From: Actinomycetota bacterium | GTDB taxonomy: Bacteria; Actinomycetota; Actinomycetes; S36-B12; UBA5976 | Length of the DNA stretch: 5,339 bases | Direction: 5' to 3' | NCBI GenBank assembly: GCA_009923375.1 | Contig: RFTO01000093.1 | Span: 1 to 5,339 of the forward strand | Shown here: in pieces, positions 1-5,339 of the stretch | Layout of the letters: each line of letters begins with the position of its first letter | Numbering within the stretch: position 1 is the first letter of the stretch | Made by a program: the position numbers and the translations under genes | The notes under the pieces: model-generated | Told to the model about the DNA's origin: nothing | What the model saw: only the letters and a program-made list of their open reading frames with translations | Databases searched by the model: none

Positions 1-953
1 GTTGGGCAATCCGTATCGCCCGCTTGGTCACCTCGCGGCCGAAGATATTGGTGTTTGCGTACAGCTACCACGGCAGTGTGGACGAAGCCTTTGCCGTGCC
101 CGGACCTGACGGCCAAGCGATCTCACGCAAAGGTAACGTCGCACCGCCGGTTCCCTTGCACCACACGACTCGCGTCTGCGAGTTCAATGATCTAGCCGGT
201 CTGCAGCGCGAATTGGCCCATGGAGATGTGGCCGCCGTGCTGTTGGAGCCCGCGATGACGAATATCGGCATCGTGTTACCGGAGCCGGGGTTCCTCGATG
301 CCGTGCGCGATGAGTGCGATGCCACCGGCACCTTGCTCATGATCGATGAGACGCACACCATCTCCATGGGCGGAGGTGGCGCAACTCGAGCATGGAACTT
401 GAAGCCAGATATCTTCGTCATCGGAAAATCAATCGGCGGTGGAATCCCATCAGGGGCTTACGGATTAAGTGCGGACATCGCTCGCCGAGTTGGGGAGTTT
501 TCCGACAGCGGTGAGGCGGACATCGTGGACGTCGGTGGCGTGGGAGGGACACTCGCCGGCAATGCCCTATCGACGGCCGCGATGCGGGCAACTCTCACTC
601 AGGTGCTGACCGATGCTGCATTCGAGCAGATGATTGCACTATGTGACGACTACACAGCCGGTGTGCAGGCCGCCATCGACGCTCACGGATTGCCGTGGTC
701 CATCTCTCAACTTGGCGCCCGAGCGGAATACCGCTTCACCTACCCCGCCCCGCGCACGGGTAGTGAGTCTGCCGCCGCAGCCGACGACGACCTCGATGAG
801 TTCGTGCACTTGTGGCTGCTCAACCGGGGGGTTCTCATCACGCCTTTCCACAATATGGCGCTGATGGGGCCGAACACCACCGCCGAACAGGTGGCGCAAC
901 ACACGGAGCTATTTGCCGAGATGGCAGCCGAGTTGGCATCAGGTGGCCGCTGA
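1..953 (+). CDS. Class III PLP-dependent aminotransferase, glutamate-1-semialdehyde aminomutase-like (5' end missing)
   Basis: The reading frame is open to the left edge (first whole codon at 3), and the visible 316 residues begin in the middle of a conserved block (AIRIARLVTSRPKILVF). The true start is therefore outside the window, with roughly 125 residues missing judged from the usual position of the catalytic lysine. Numbered from the first visible codon, hallmarks are YHG (H23, near the cofactor ring), DETHT (D115, expected to contact the pyridine nitrogen of PLP), GKSIGGG (K142, Schiff-base lysine) and GGTLAGN (T183, expected phosphate contact from the partner subunit). All expected catalytic residues in the visible part are present. 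The family is cytosolic and usually dimeric, moving an amino group between an amino acid or amine and a 2-oxoacid. The DETHT motif differs from the DEV motif of true HemL, so a haem-pathway role is unlikely. The substrate is not recognisable. The gene is followed by a hairpin and a 206-base gap before the dehydrogenase genes, so it may be a separate transcription unit. Confidence 0.85.
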   Translation, partial: WAIRIARLVTSRPKILVFAYSYHGSVDEAFAVPGPDGQAISRKGNVAPPVPLHHTTRVCEFNDLAGLQRELAHGDVAAVLLEPAMTNIGIVLPEPGFLDAVRDECDATGTLLMIDETHTISMGGGGATRAWNLKPDIFVIGKSIGGGIPSGAYGLSADIARRVGEFSDSGEADIVDVGGVGGTLAGNALSTAAMRATLTQVLTDAAFEQMIALCDDYTAGVQAAIDAHGLPWSISQLGARAEYRFTYPAPRTGSESAAAADDDLDEFVHLWLLNRGVLITPFHNMALMGPNTTAEQVAQHTELFAEMAAELASGGR

Positions 954-955
954 GC

Positions 956-974
956 GCAGCCCGCTTCCGGGCGC
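956..974 (+). terminator. Possible factor-independent terminator hairpin after the aminotransferase
   Basis: Two bases after the stop codon, GCCCG (959-963) pairs with CGGGC (968-972) across a CTTC loop. Two more pairs (956-957 with 973-974) form if A958 is bulged. An alternative fold pairs CCCGCT (960-965) with AGCGGG (975-980). No T-run follows, so this is not a classical intrinsic terminator. In GC-rich actinobacteria such hairpins may still terminate or protect the 3' end. The pairing is read directly from the sequence; the function is inferred. Confidence 0.35.
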
Positions 975-1077
975 AGCGGGGACGCGATAAACATCACCTA
1001 CCCGCGCCGAGCCCCAGGCGGGTCGTCGGTGGAATGATGACCGCTGGCGCCGAATCGGGCGACCATCGCCTTATGCG

Positions 1078-1083
1078 TTGACC
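1078..1083 (+). promoter_or_regulatory. Weak -35-like element (TTGACC) upstream of the dehydrogenase operon
   Basis: TTGACC lies 77 bases before the E1alpha start, in the only gap of the window large enough for a promoter. At the usual spacing (around 1100-1108) there is no convincing -10 hexamer, so this is at best half a promoter. The operon probably has its promoter somewhere in 954-1140, but the sequence does not single it out. Confidence 0.15.
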
Positions 1084-1122
1084 CCTCCTGTTGCTTGGAG
1101 TCGGGATCGGAACTGCTTGCGT

Positions 1123-1143
1123 GCGAATGCGCGCGAGCATCGC
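1123..1143 (+). promoter_or_regulatory. Hairpin directly before the E1alpha ribosome binding site
   Basis: GCGAATGC (1123-1130) and GCATCGC (1137-1143) form a seven-pair stem if one A of the left arm is bulged, with a six-base loop GCGCGA. The stem ends two bases before the Shine-Dalgarno (1145-1152). It could be a leader hairpin that affects ribosome access or mRNA stability, or an imperfect palindrome bound by a regulator as DNA. The pairing is visible; any function is inference, and short pairings are common in GC-rich DNA. Confidence 0.3.
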
Positions 1144-1144
1144 T

Positions 1145-1152
1145 GAAAGGAA
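1145..1152 (+). promoter_or_regulatory. Ribosome binding site that sets the E1alpha start
   Basis: GAAAGGAA lies with its AGGA core (1148-1151) eight bases before ATG 1160. It decides between this ATG and the in-frame TTG at 1091. The TTG would add 23 residues unlike the N-terminus of E1alpha proteins and would translate through the leader hairpin. Confidence 0.65.
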
Positions 1153-1159
1153 CTTCAGG

Positions 1160-2257
1160 ATGCTGACCGCACCCGATGACCTCATCCAGTTGCTGACTCA
1201 TGAAGGCAAGCGAGTGACGCATGCGGACTTCTCGTTGGACATCACCGACGATGAAATTCGCTCGCTCTACCGCGACCTGTGCATGGTGCGCCGATTCGAT
1301 AATGAGGCCACCGCGCTGCAGCGCCAAGGTGAGCTCGCACTCTGGGCGCAATGCCAGGGCCAAGAAGCGGCGCAGGTCGGTGCCGGCCGCGCACTGCTCC
1401 CCACCGATTTCGTCTTTCCGTCCTACCGCGAGCACGGCATCGCCTGGACTAGCGGCGTCGACCCTGTCGCCATCCTCGGTTTGTTCCGTGGAACCACCAA
1501 CGGCGGCTGGGATCCTTATGAGCACAACTTCGGCCTTTACACAGTGGTGATCGGCAACCAGTGCTTGCATGCCGTTGGTTATGCGATGGCCGGTTTGCGC
1601 GAGGGTAAGACGGAAGCTGTTCTCACGTGCTTCGGCGACGGCGGCAGCAATCAAGGCGATGTGAGCGAAGCGTTCGTCTTCGCCGGTGTTTACAACGCAC
1701 CGGTTGTGTTCCTTTGCCAGAACAACCAATACGCCATCAGCGAGCCGAACTACCGCCAGATGCGCGCCCCGATCTACAAGCGCGCCGAAGGTTACGGCTT
1801 CCCGGGCTACCGCGTGGACGGCAACGATGTGCTGGCGATGCTTGCCGTCATGCGCCATTCATACGAGCACGCTCGCAGCGGCAAGGGCCCTGTCCTGGTG
1901 GAGGCATTCACCTACCGGCTCGGCGCTCACACCACCTCGGATGACCCGACGCGTTACCGCGATGCCGACGAGGTGGAGTACTGGAAGGACCGCGATCCGC
2001 TGCTGCGTGTGAAGCGTTATCTGGATTCGGTGAACACCCCACAGTCGTTCTACGACGAGATCGAGGTGGCGGCGGAAGCGATGGCTGTGCACATCCGCGC
2101 TGGCGTCCGCGAGCTCGCTGACCCGACACTCGATGAGATGTTCACGCATGTTTACGCCGAGCCACACCCGCTGGTCGAGCAGGAGCACCGTGAGATGACC
2201 GAGTATTTCGAGCAGTTCGGCGGCATGCGCTCGCCCCACGCAGCAGGAGGCCACTGA
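1160..2257 (+). CDS. bkdA: 2-oxoacid dehydrogenase E1 component alpha subunit (branched-chain type)
   Basis: This 365-residue protein is the thiamine-diphosphate-binding alpha subunit of an alpha2beta2 E1. With E1beta it decarboxylates a 2-oxoacid and reductively acylates the lipoyl group of E2 in the cytosol. PSYREHG (Y89, H92) is the substrate and cofactor region. The ThDP/Mg motif runs from GDG (159-161), through NQG (N164) and the EA helix, to CQNN (N188-N189). HTTSDDPTRYR (257-267) is the conserved active-site loop, equivalent to the phosphorylation loop of mitochondrial enzymes. The ATG at 1160 is preferred for its GAAAGGAA ribosome binding site. The length matches mycobacterial BkdA (about 367 residues, from memory). 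The stop lies two bases before the E1beta ATG, so the two are translated together. Actinomycetota normally make acetyl-CoA with a single-chain AceE E1, so a split E1 in such a genome is usually the branched-chain enzyme. A PdhA role remains possible. Confidence 0.93.
   Translation: MLTAPDDLIQLLTHEGKRVTHADFSLDITDDEIRSLYRDLCMVRRFDNEATALQRQGELALWAQCQGQEAAQVGAGRALLPTDFVFPSYREHGIAWTSGVDPVAILGLFRGTTNGGWDPYEHNFGLYTVVIGNQCLHAVGYAMAGLREGKTEAVLTCFGDGGSNQGDVSEAFVFAGVYNAPVVFLCQNNQYAISEPNYRQMRAPIYKRAEGYGFPGYRVDGNDVLAMLAVMRHSYEHARSGKGPVLVEAFTYRLGAHTTSDDPTRYRDADEVEYWKDRDPLLRVKRYLDSVNTPQSFYDEIEVAAEAMAVHIRAGVRELADPTLDEMFTHVYAEPHPLVEQEHREMTEYFEQFGGMRSPHAAGGH
2245..2250 (+). promoter_or_regulatory. Strong Shine-Dalgarno for E1beta inside the end of E1alpha
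   Basis: A full AGGAGG hexamer sits within the last codons of E1alpha, nine bases before ATG 2260. It is the strongest ribosome binding site in the window. It would give E1beta its own efficient initiation, fitting the equal subunit numbers needed for an alpha2beta2 enzyme. Confidence 0.75.
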
Positions 2258-2259
2258 AC

Positions 2260-3255
2260 ATGGCGACATTGACGATGGCCAAGGCCATCAACATGGGATT
2301 ACGCAATGCGATGAAGCGCGACGAGAAGGTCGTGCTCATGGGCGAGGACATCGGCAAGCTCGGTGGCGTGTTTCGGGTGACCGACGGCCTGCAAGCGGAG
2401 TTCGGCGACATGCGCGTGGTCGACCCGCCGCTGGCGGAGTCGGGCATCGTCGGCACTGCGGTCGGAATGGCGATGCGCGGTTGGCGGCCGGTGGTGGAGA
2501 TCCAGTTCGATGGATTCGTCTACCCGGCCTTCGATCAGATCGTCAGCCAGGTGGCGAAGCACCACTACCGATCTGCGGGAAAGACCACGCTCTCCATGGT
2601 TATCCGCATCCCCTTCGGCGGCGGCATTGGCGCGATTGAGCACCACAGCGAGTCGCCGGAGGCACTATTCACGCACACCGCTGGCTTGCGGGTGATTAGC
2701 CCGGCGAACCCGGTGGATGCTTACGAGATGATCCAGCAGGCGATTGCGCACCCGGACCCGATCATCTTCCTCGAGCCCAAGCGTCGTTACTGGGATAAAG
2801 CTGAGATTGACGACAGCGTGGACGTGATGAATAAGGCCGAGGGTTACTCCCGCCTCTTTGATGCACGGGTGGCTCGTGAGGGAAGCGATGTGACGCTGGT
2901 GGCGTACGGCCCGATGGTGAAGACCTGCTTGGAAGCGGCCGCTGCTGCTGAGGGCGAAGGTCTGAGTCTGGAGGTCATCGACTTGCGCTCGCTGACACCG
3001 TTTGATATCGACACAGTTGTGAAGTCAGTGACCAAAACTGGTCGCATGGTTGTTGTGCACGAAGCCCCGCAGTTCGGTGGCGTCGGCGCTGAGATTGCAG
3101 CGCGCATCACCGAGAAGTGCTTCTGGACGATGCAAGCCCCCGTGCTGCGTGTCAGCGGCATGTACATGCCATACCCAGCAGCCCGTGTTGAGCACGCTTA
3201 CTTGCCCGATCTCGACCGAATTCTTGACTCGGTCGACAAGGCGATGGAGTACTGA
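2260..3255 (+). CDS. bkdB: 2-oxoacid dehydrogenase E1 component beta subunit (branched-chain type)
   Basis: This 331-residue protein is the beta subunit of the split E1. The N-terminal transketolase-like pyrimidine-binding domain covers about residues 4-180. It includes GEDIG (28-32), PPLAES with E60 (the glutamate expected to activate the thiamine aminopyrimidine), the QFDGFVYPAFDQI helix (82-94) and the HHSES active-site element (H128, H129). The C-terminal transketolase domain, roughly residues 200-320, begins near GSDVTLVAYG and packs against E1alpha and E2. Length is normal for the family (about 325-350), with no gap or frameshift and all expected catalytic residues. ATG 2260 follows AGGAGG at nine bases. 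The gene is two bases from the E1alpha stop and five bases from the E2 start, so the three are almost certainly one operon. The branched-chain rather than pyruvate assignment rests on overall resemblance to actinobacterial BkdB-type proteins and is less certain than the subunit identity. Confidence 0.94.
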   Translation: MATLTMAKAINMGLRNAMKRDEKVVLMGEDIGKLGGVFRVTDGLQAEFGDMRVVDPPLAESGIVGTAVGMAMRGWRPVVEIQFDGFVYPAFDQIVSQVAKHHYRSAGKTTLSMVIRIPFGGGIGAIEHHSESPEALFTHTAGLRVISPANPVDAYEMIQQAIAHPDPIIFLEPKRRYWDKAEIDDSVDVMNKAEGYSRLFDARVAREGSDVTLVAYGPMVKTCLEAAAAAEGEGLSLEVIDLRSLTPFDIDTVVKSVTKTGRMVVVHEAPQFGGVGAEIAARITEKCFWTMQAPVLRVSGMYMPYPAARVEHAYLPDLDRILDSVDKAMEY

Positions 3256-3260
3256 TCGCG

Positions 3261-4661
3261 ATGGCCACCAAGAAATTCCTGTTACCTGATGTCGGCGAAG
3301 GCCTGACTGAGGCAGAGATCCTGACCTGGCACGTGAAGCCAGGTGACACGGTGAAGGTGAATGATGTCATCGTCGAGATCGAGACTGCGAAAGCAAGTGT
3401 GGAGTTGCCGTGTCCATTCGACGGAACGGTCGTCGGTCTGCTTGTGCCCGAAGGCCAAGTGGTTCCGGTGGGCACCGCGATCATCGAGGTTGAAGTCGGC
3501 GGAGCAGAAGCACCTGCTGATGCCGCGCCGGTGGACGCAACCCCAGCAGCGCCCGTTGTCACTCCGGCCGCTGCAACCCCAGCTCCCACATCCACCCCTG
3601 CTGCGCCAGCACCTGCTACCGAAGTAGTTTCCGAGAAGCGTGAGCCGGTGCTCGTGGGCTACGGAGTCGAAGGCGCCCGCACTGCGCGACGCGCGAAGAC
3701 CGCGGGGGCAACTAGCCGCACTCGCTCAGAGTCAACGCCGGCACAAACGCGTAGCGCTGGTGAAGCGTTGGTAAAGACCAAGCCGCCGGTTCGCCTACTT
3801 GCAAAAGAGCGTGGAATTGATCTGCGCACTGTGACAGCGACCGGCCCACATGGAGACATCACCCGCGACGATGTCATGCGCGCTGCAAGCGGTGCACCAA
3901 CTGCCGCACCAACGTCTGCCCGAGCCGCCTTCACCCCTGCGATCGTCGGAACGCCCAAGGAGCGCATCCCTGTTCGCGGGGTTATCCGTTCCATGGCAGA
4001 GGCGATGGTGGCGAGCAAGTTCACCGCTCCGCATGTCACTTGCTGGGTGGAAGTGGATGTCACGGCAGCCACGGCGATGGTTCAGATGCTGCGCAACCAG
4101 CCGGAATACGCCGGCACGCGCGTGACGATGCTTACCCTCGCCGCCGCAGGAGTGCTCAAGGCGGCACAGCAATATCCGCGGCTCAACTCAGCGTGGATTG
4201 AAAATGCTGGCGCCGCAGAGATCATCGTGCAAGGGCACATCGGCATAGGTATCGCAGTCGCCGGCAGCAAGGGACTCACCGTCCCCGTGATCGCTAAGGC
4301 GGAGTTGCTCGATCTGCCGGGCATCGCGCAGGCGCTCTCCGGCTTAGTGGAGCGTGCGCGTAATGGCAGCACGCCGCCAGCGGAGATGATGGGCGGCACG
4401 ATCTCCATCACCAACATCGGAGCACTCGGCATGGATGGCGGAACACCGATCCTCGTGCCAGGACAAGCGGCGATCCTCGCTCTGGGACGCACAGTGCGCA
4501 AGCCGTGGGCTGTCAAGCACGGTGACAGCGAGCGTCTGGAGATTCGCGATATCGCCACACTTGCATTGAGCTTCGACCACCGACTTGTTGACGGCGAACT
4601 TGGCTCCAACGGGCTGCGCGCGATCGCTGATTACCTCACCAACCCCAGCGAGCAGTTGTAA
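3261..4661 (+). CDS. bkdC: Dihydrolipoamide acyltransferase E2 (lipoyl domain, E1/E3-binding domain, acyltransferase domain)
   Basis: This 466-residue protein is the core of the complex. It carries the acyl group on a swinging lipoyl arm and transfers it to CoA. Order of parts: one lipoyl domain (about 3-80) with the lipoylation lysine K44 in ETAKAS; an Ala/Pro/Thr-rich flexible linker (about 80-123); an Arg/Lys/Ser/Thr-rich stretch (about 138-173); the peripheral-subunit-binding domain (174-210, PPVRLLAKERGIDL then GPHGDITRDDV) that docks E1 or E3; a second linker; and the catalytic domain from about 231 to the end. The active-site HRLVDG has H440 and D444. A single lipoyl domain is usual for branched-chain E2 and differs from the multi-lipoyl SucB/AceF-type proteins of many Actinomycetota. 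ATG 3261 is five bases past the E1beta stop, with a GGAG at 3246-3249 as ribosome binding site. The protein is longer than mycobacterial BkdC (about 393 residues, from memory), plausibly because of the linkers. No E3 gene is seen in the window. Confidence 0.94.
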   Translation: MATKKFLLPDVGEGLTEAEILTWHVKPGDTVKVNDVIVEIETAKASVELPCPFDGTVVGLLVPEGQVVPVGTAIIEVEVGGAEAPADAAPVDATPAAPVVTPAAATPAPTSTPAAPAPATEVVSEKREPVLVGYGVEGARTARRAKTAGATSRTRSESTPAQTRSAGEALVKTKPPVRLLAKERGIDLRTVTATGPHGDITRDDVMRAASGAPTAAPTSARAAFTPAIVGTPKERIPVRGVIRSMAEAMVASKFTAPHVTCWVEVDVTAATAMVQMLRNQPEYAGTRVTMLTLAAAGVLKAAQQYPRLNSAWIENAGAAEIIVQGHIGIGIAVAGSKGLTVPVIAKAELLDLPGIAQALSGLVERARNGSTPPAEMMGGTISITNIGALGMDGGTPILVPGQAAILALGRTVRKPWAVKHGDSERLEIRDIATLALSFDHRLVDGELGSNGLRAIADYLTNPSEQL

Positions 4662-4682
4662 GAATTCACTGTGGTTGACGAC

Positions 4683-5339
4683 ATGAGCGGCACTTCGGTG
4701 AAGGTTGCACTTGTCCAATGTGAGGTCAGCGGAGAAGAGACTCCAGCCGACCGCCTTGCTCGCGTGAGTGAGGTGGTGCGAACAGGATGCACTGGCGCGC
4801 AAGTTGTGGTGCTGCCAGAACTCTGGTTAGCCGGAGCTTTCGACATGGCGCAGATGCAAGCAACGGCGCAGTCGCGTGATGGTGAGTTCGTCACGGCCAT
4901 GTGCTCACTGGCAAAAGAATGCGGCATCTGGCTTCACGCGGGATCTTTTGTGGAGCGGGATTCAGAAGGGCATCTCTACAACACGGCCCTTGTTATCTCA
5001 CCAACTGGCAACGTCACTGCAAGTTATCGCAAGCAGCATCTCTGGGGTGGAGATTCCGGCGAGGCCGTGCTCTTGGCTCGCGGGCGCGATGTCGTAACTG
5101 CGCAACTGCCGTTCGGCACTGCGGGGATCGCGACATGCTATGACCTGCGCTTTCCTGAGCAGTTCCGCGCGCTGGTGGATGTCGGTGCAACATCCTTCAT
5201 CATCCCCGCGGGTTGGCCAGTGCAGCGCATCGAGCATTGGCGAGTGCTGCTGCGAGCCCGAGCTATCGAAAATCAGGCTTGGGTGCTCGCCGTGAACAGC
5301 GTGGGCACTCATGCCGGCACCACCATGGGCGGATGTTCG
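4683..5339 (+). CDS. Nitrilase-superfamily amidase, omega-amidase (Nit2/YafV)-like, 3' end missing
   Basis: The frame is open from here to the right edge (219 codons, no stop), so about 40-60 C-terminal residues are missing against the usual 260-280. The Glu-Lys-Cys triad is complete: E46 in LPELW, K117 in YRKQHL and C152 in CYDLRFPE; E127 may be the second glutamate. The later blocks GWP, W186 and LLRARAIENQAW (189-200) resemble YafV/Nit2-type omega-amidases, which hydrolyse 2-oxoglutaramate or 2-oxosuccinamate to the dicarboxylic 2-oxoacid and ammonia. Other C-N hydrolases of the superfamily share these blocks, so the substrate is not fixed. No signal peptide is visible, so it is probably cytosolic. 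The start is uncertain. ATG 4683 is chosen because the first beta strand (VKVALVQCE) follows soon after, but it lacks a clear ribosome binding site. In-frame GTG 4671 (four residues longer, behind a weak TAAGAA) and GTG 4698 are alternatives. The 9-21-base gap from E2 implies co-transcription. Confidence 0.87.
   Translation, partial: MSGTSVKVALVQCEVSGEETPADRLARVSEVVRTGCTGAQVVVLPELWLAGAFDMAQMQATAQSRDGEFVTAMCSLAKECGIWLHAGSFVERDSEGHLYNTALVISPTGNVTASYRKQHLWGGDSGEAVLLARGRDVVTAQLPFGTAGIATCYDLRFPEQFRALVDVGATSFIIPAGWPVQRIEHWRVLLRARAIENQAWVLAVNSVGTHAGTTMGGCS

Noticed and set aside
24..26. TTG as the real start of the aminotransferase
   Set aside because: The same frame continues to the left edge and the residues before it match the family, so this TTG is an internal leucine codon of a gene cut by the window edge.
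1000..1023. Inverted repeat ACCCGC (1000-1005) and GCGGGT (1018-1023) as a second terminator or operator
   Set aside because: The stem is only six pairs with a twelve-base loop, no T-run follows, and such short GC pairings are expected by chance here.
1091..1159. An N-terminal extension of E1alpha from TTG 1091
   Set aside because: The added 23 residues do not resemble E1alpha, there is no better ribosome binding site there, and ATG 1160 has GAAAGGAA at good spacing.
998..1858. A 286-codon open frame on the minus strand opposite E1alpha
   Set aside because: It lies opposite an unmistakable E1alpha gene with intact catalytic motifs. Its protein shows no recognisable domain, and long antisense frames are expected in GC-rich coding DNA.
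4082..4609. A 175-codon minus-strand frame opposite the E2 catalytic domain
   Set aside because: It is fully contained in the E2 acyltransferase coding region and has low-complexity composition without family motifs.
4659..4683. A terminator or promoter between E2 and the amidase gene
   Set aside because: The gap is at most about 21 bases and contains no hairpin, T-run or paired -35/-10 elements.
1..5339. Mobile element, CRISPR array, tRNA/rRNA, riboswitch or defence system
   Set aside because: No transposase-like frame, terminal inverted repeats, regularly spaced repeats, cloverleaf or known riboswitch core was seen. All the coding sequence is accounted for by five metabolic genes.

Overview
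The window is one strand of ordinary-looking, GC-rich bacterial DNA (by eye about 60% GC). All recognisable genes read rightward, and every gene seen complete is intact. Codon choice, the actinobacterial-style separate E1alpha/E1beta/E2 genes and the Ala/Pro/Thr-rich E2 linker suggest a member of the Actinomycetota, but nothing here fixes the genus. No mobile element, CRISPR array, RNA gene or phage gene was seen.

Layout. Positions 1-953 hold the C-terminal three quarters or so of a class III (PLP, fold type I) aminotransferase whose 5' end lies left of the window. A 206-base gap (954-1159) follows. It carries a terminator-like hairpin just after the aminotransferase stop and a second hairpin directly before a good Shine-Dalgarno. 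Three tightly packed genes come next: E1alpha (1160-2257), E1beta (2260-3255) and E2 (3261-4661) of a 2-oxoacid dehydrogenase complex, with gaps of only 2 and 5 bases. About 10-20 bases after the E2 stop a nitrilase-superfamily (omega-amidase-like) gene begins and runs off the right edge at 5339. It ends at the edge without a stop codon and is easily overlooked.

How the genes work together. E1alpha2beta2 decarboxylates a 2-oxoacid on thiamine diphosphate, and the lipoyl-E2 acyltransferase passes the acyl group to CoA. The reoxidising partner E3 (dihydrolipoamide dehydrogenase) is not in the window and must be supplied from elsewhere. The sequences best fit the branched-chain 2-oxoacid dehydrogenase (BkdABC) subgroup, although a pyruvate or broad-specificity role cannot be excluded from sequence alone. 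An upstream aminotransferase that could supply 2-oxoacids, and a downstream amidase that could process omega-amides of 2-oxoacids, would make a coherent amino-acid catabolism cluster. That linkage is an inference. The window looks like conserved catabolic metabolism rather than a new system. The points most worth checking are the unassigned aminotransferase with its DETHT motif and the amidase that appears to share the E2 transcript.
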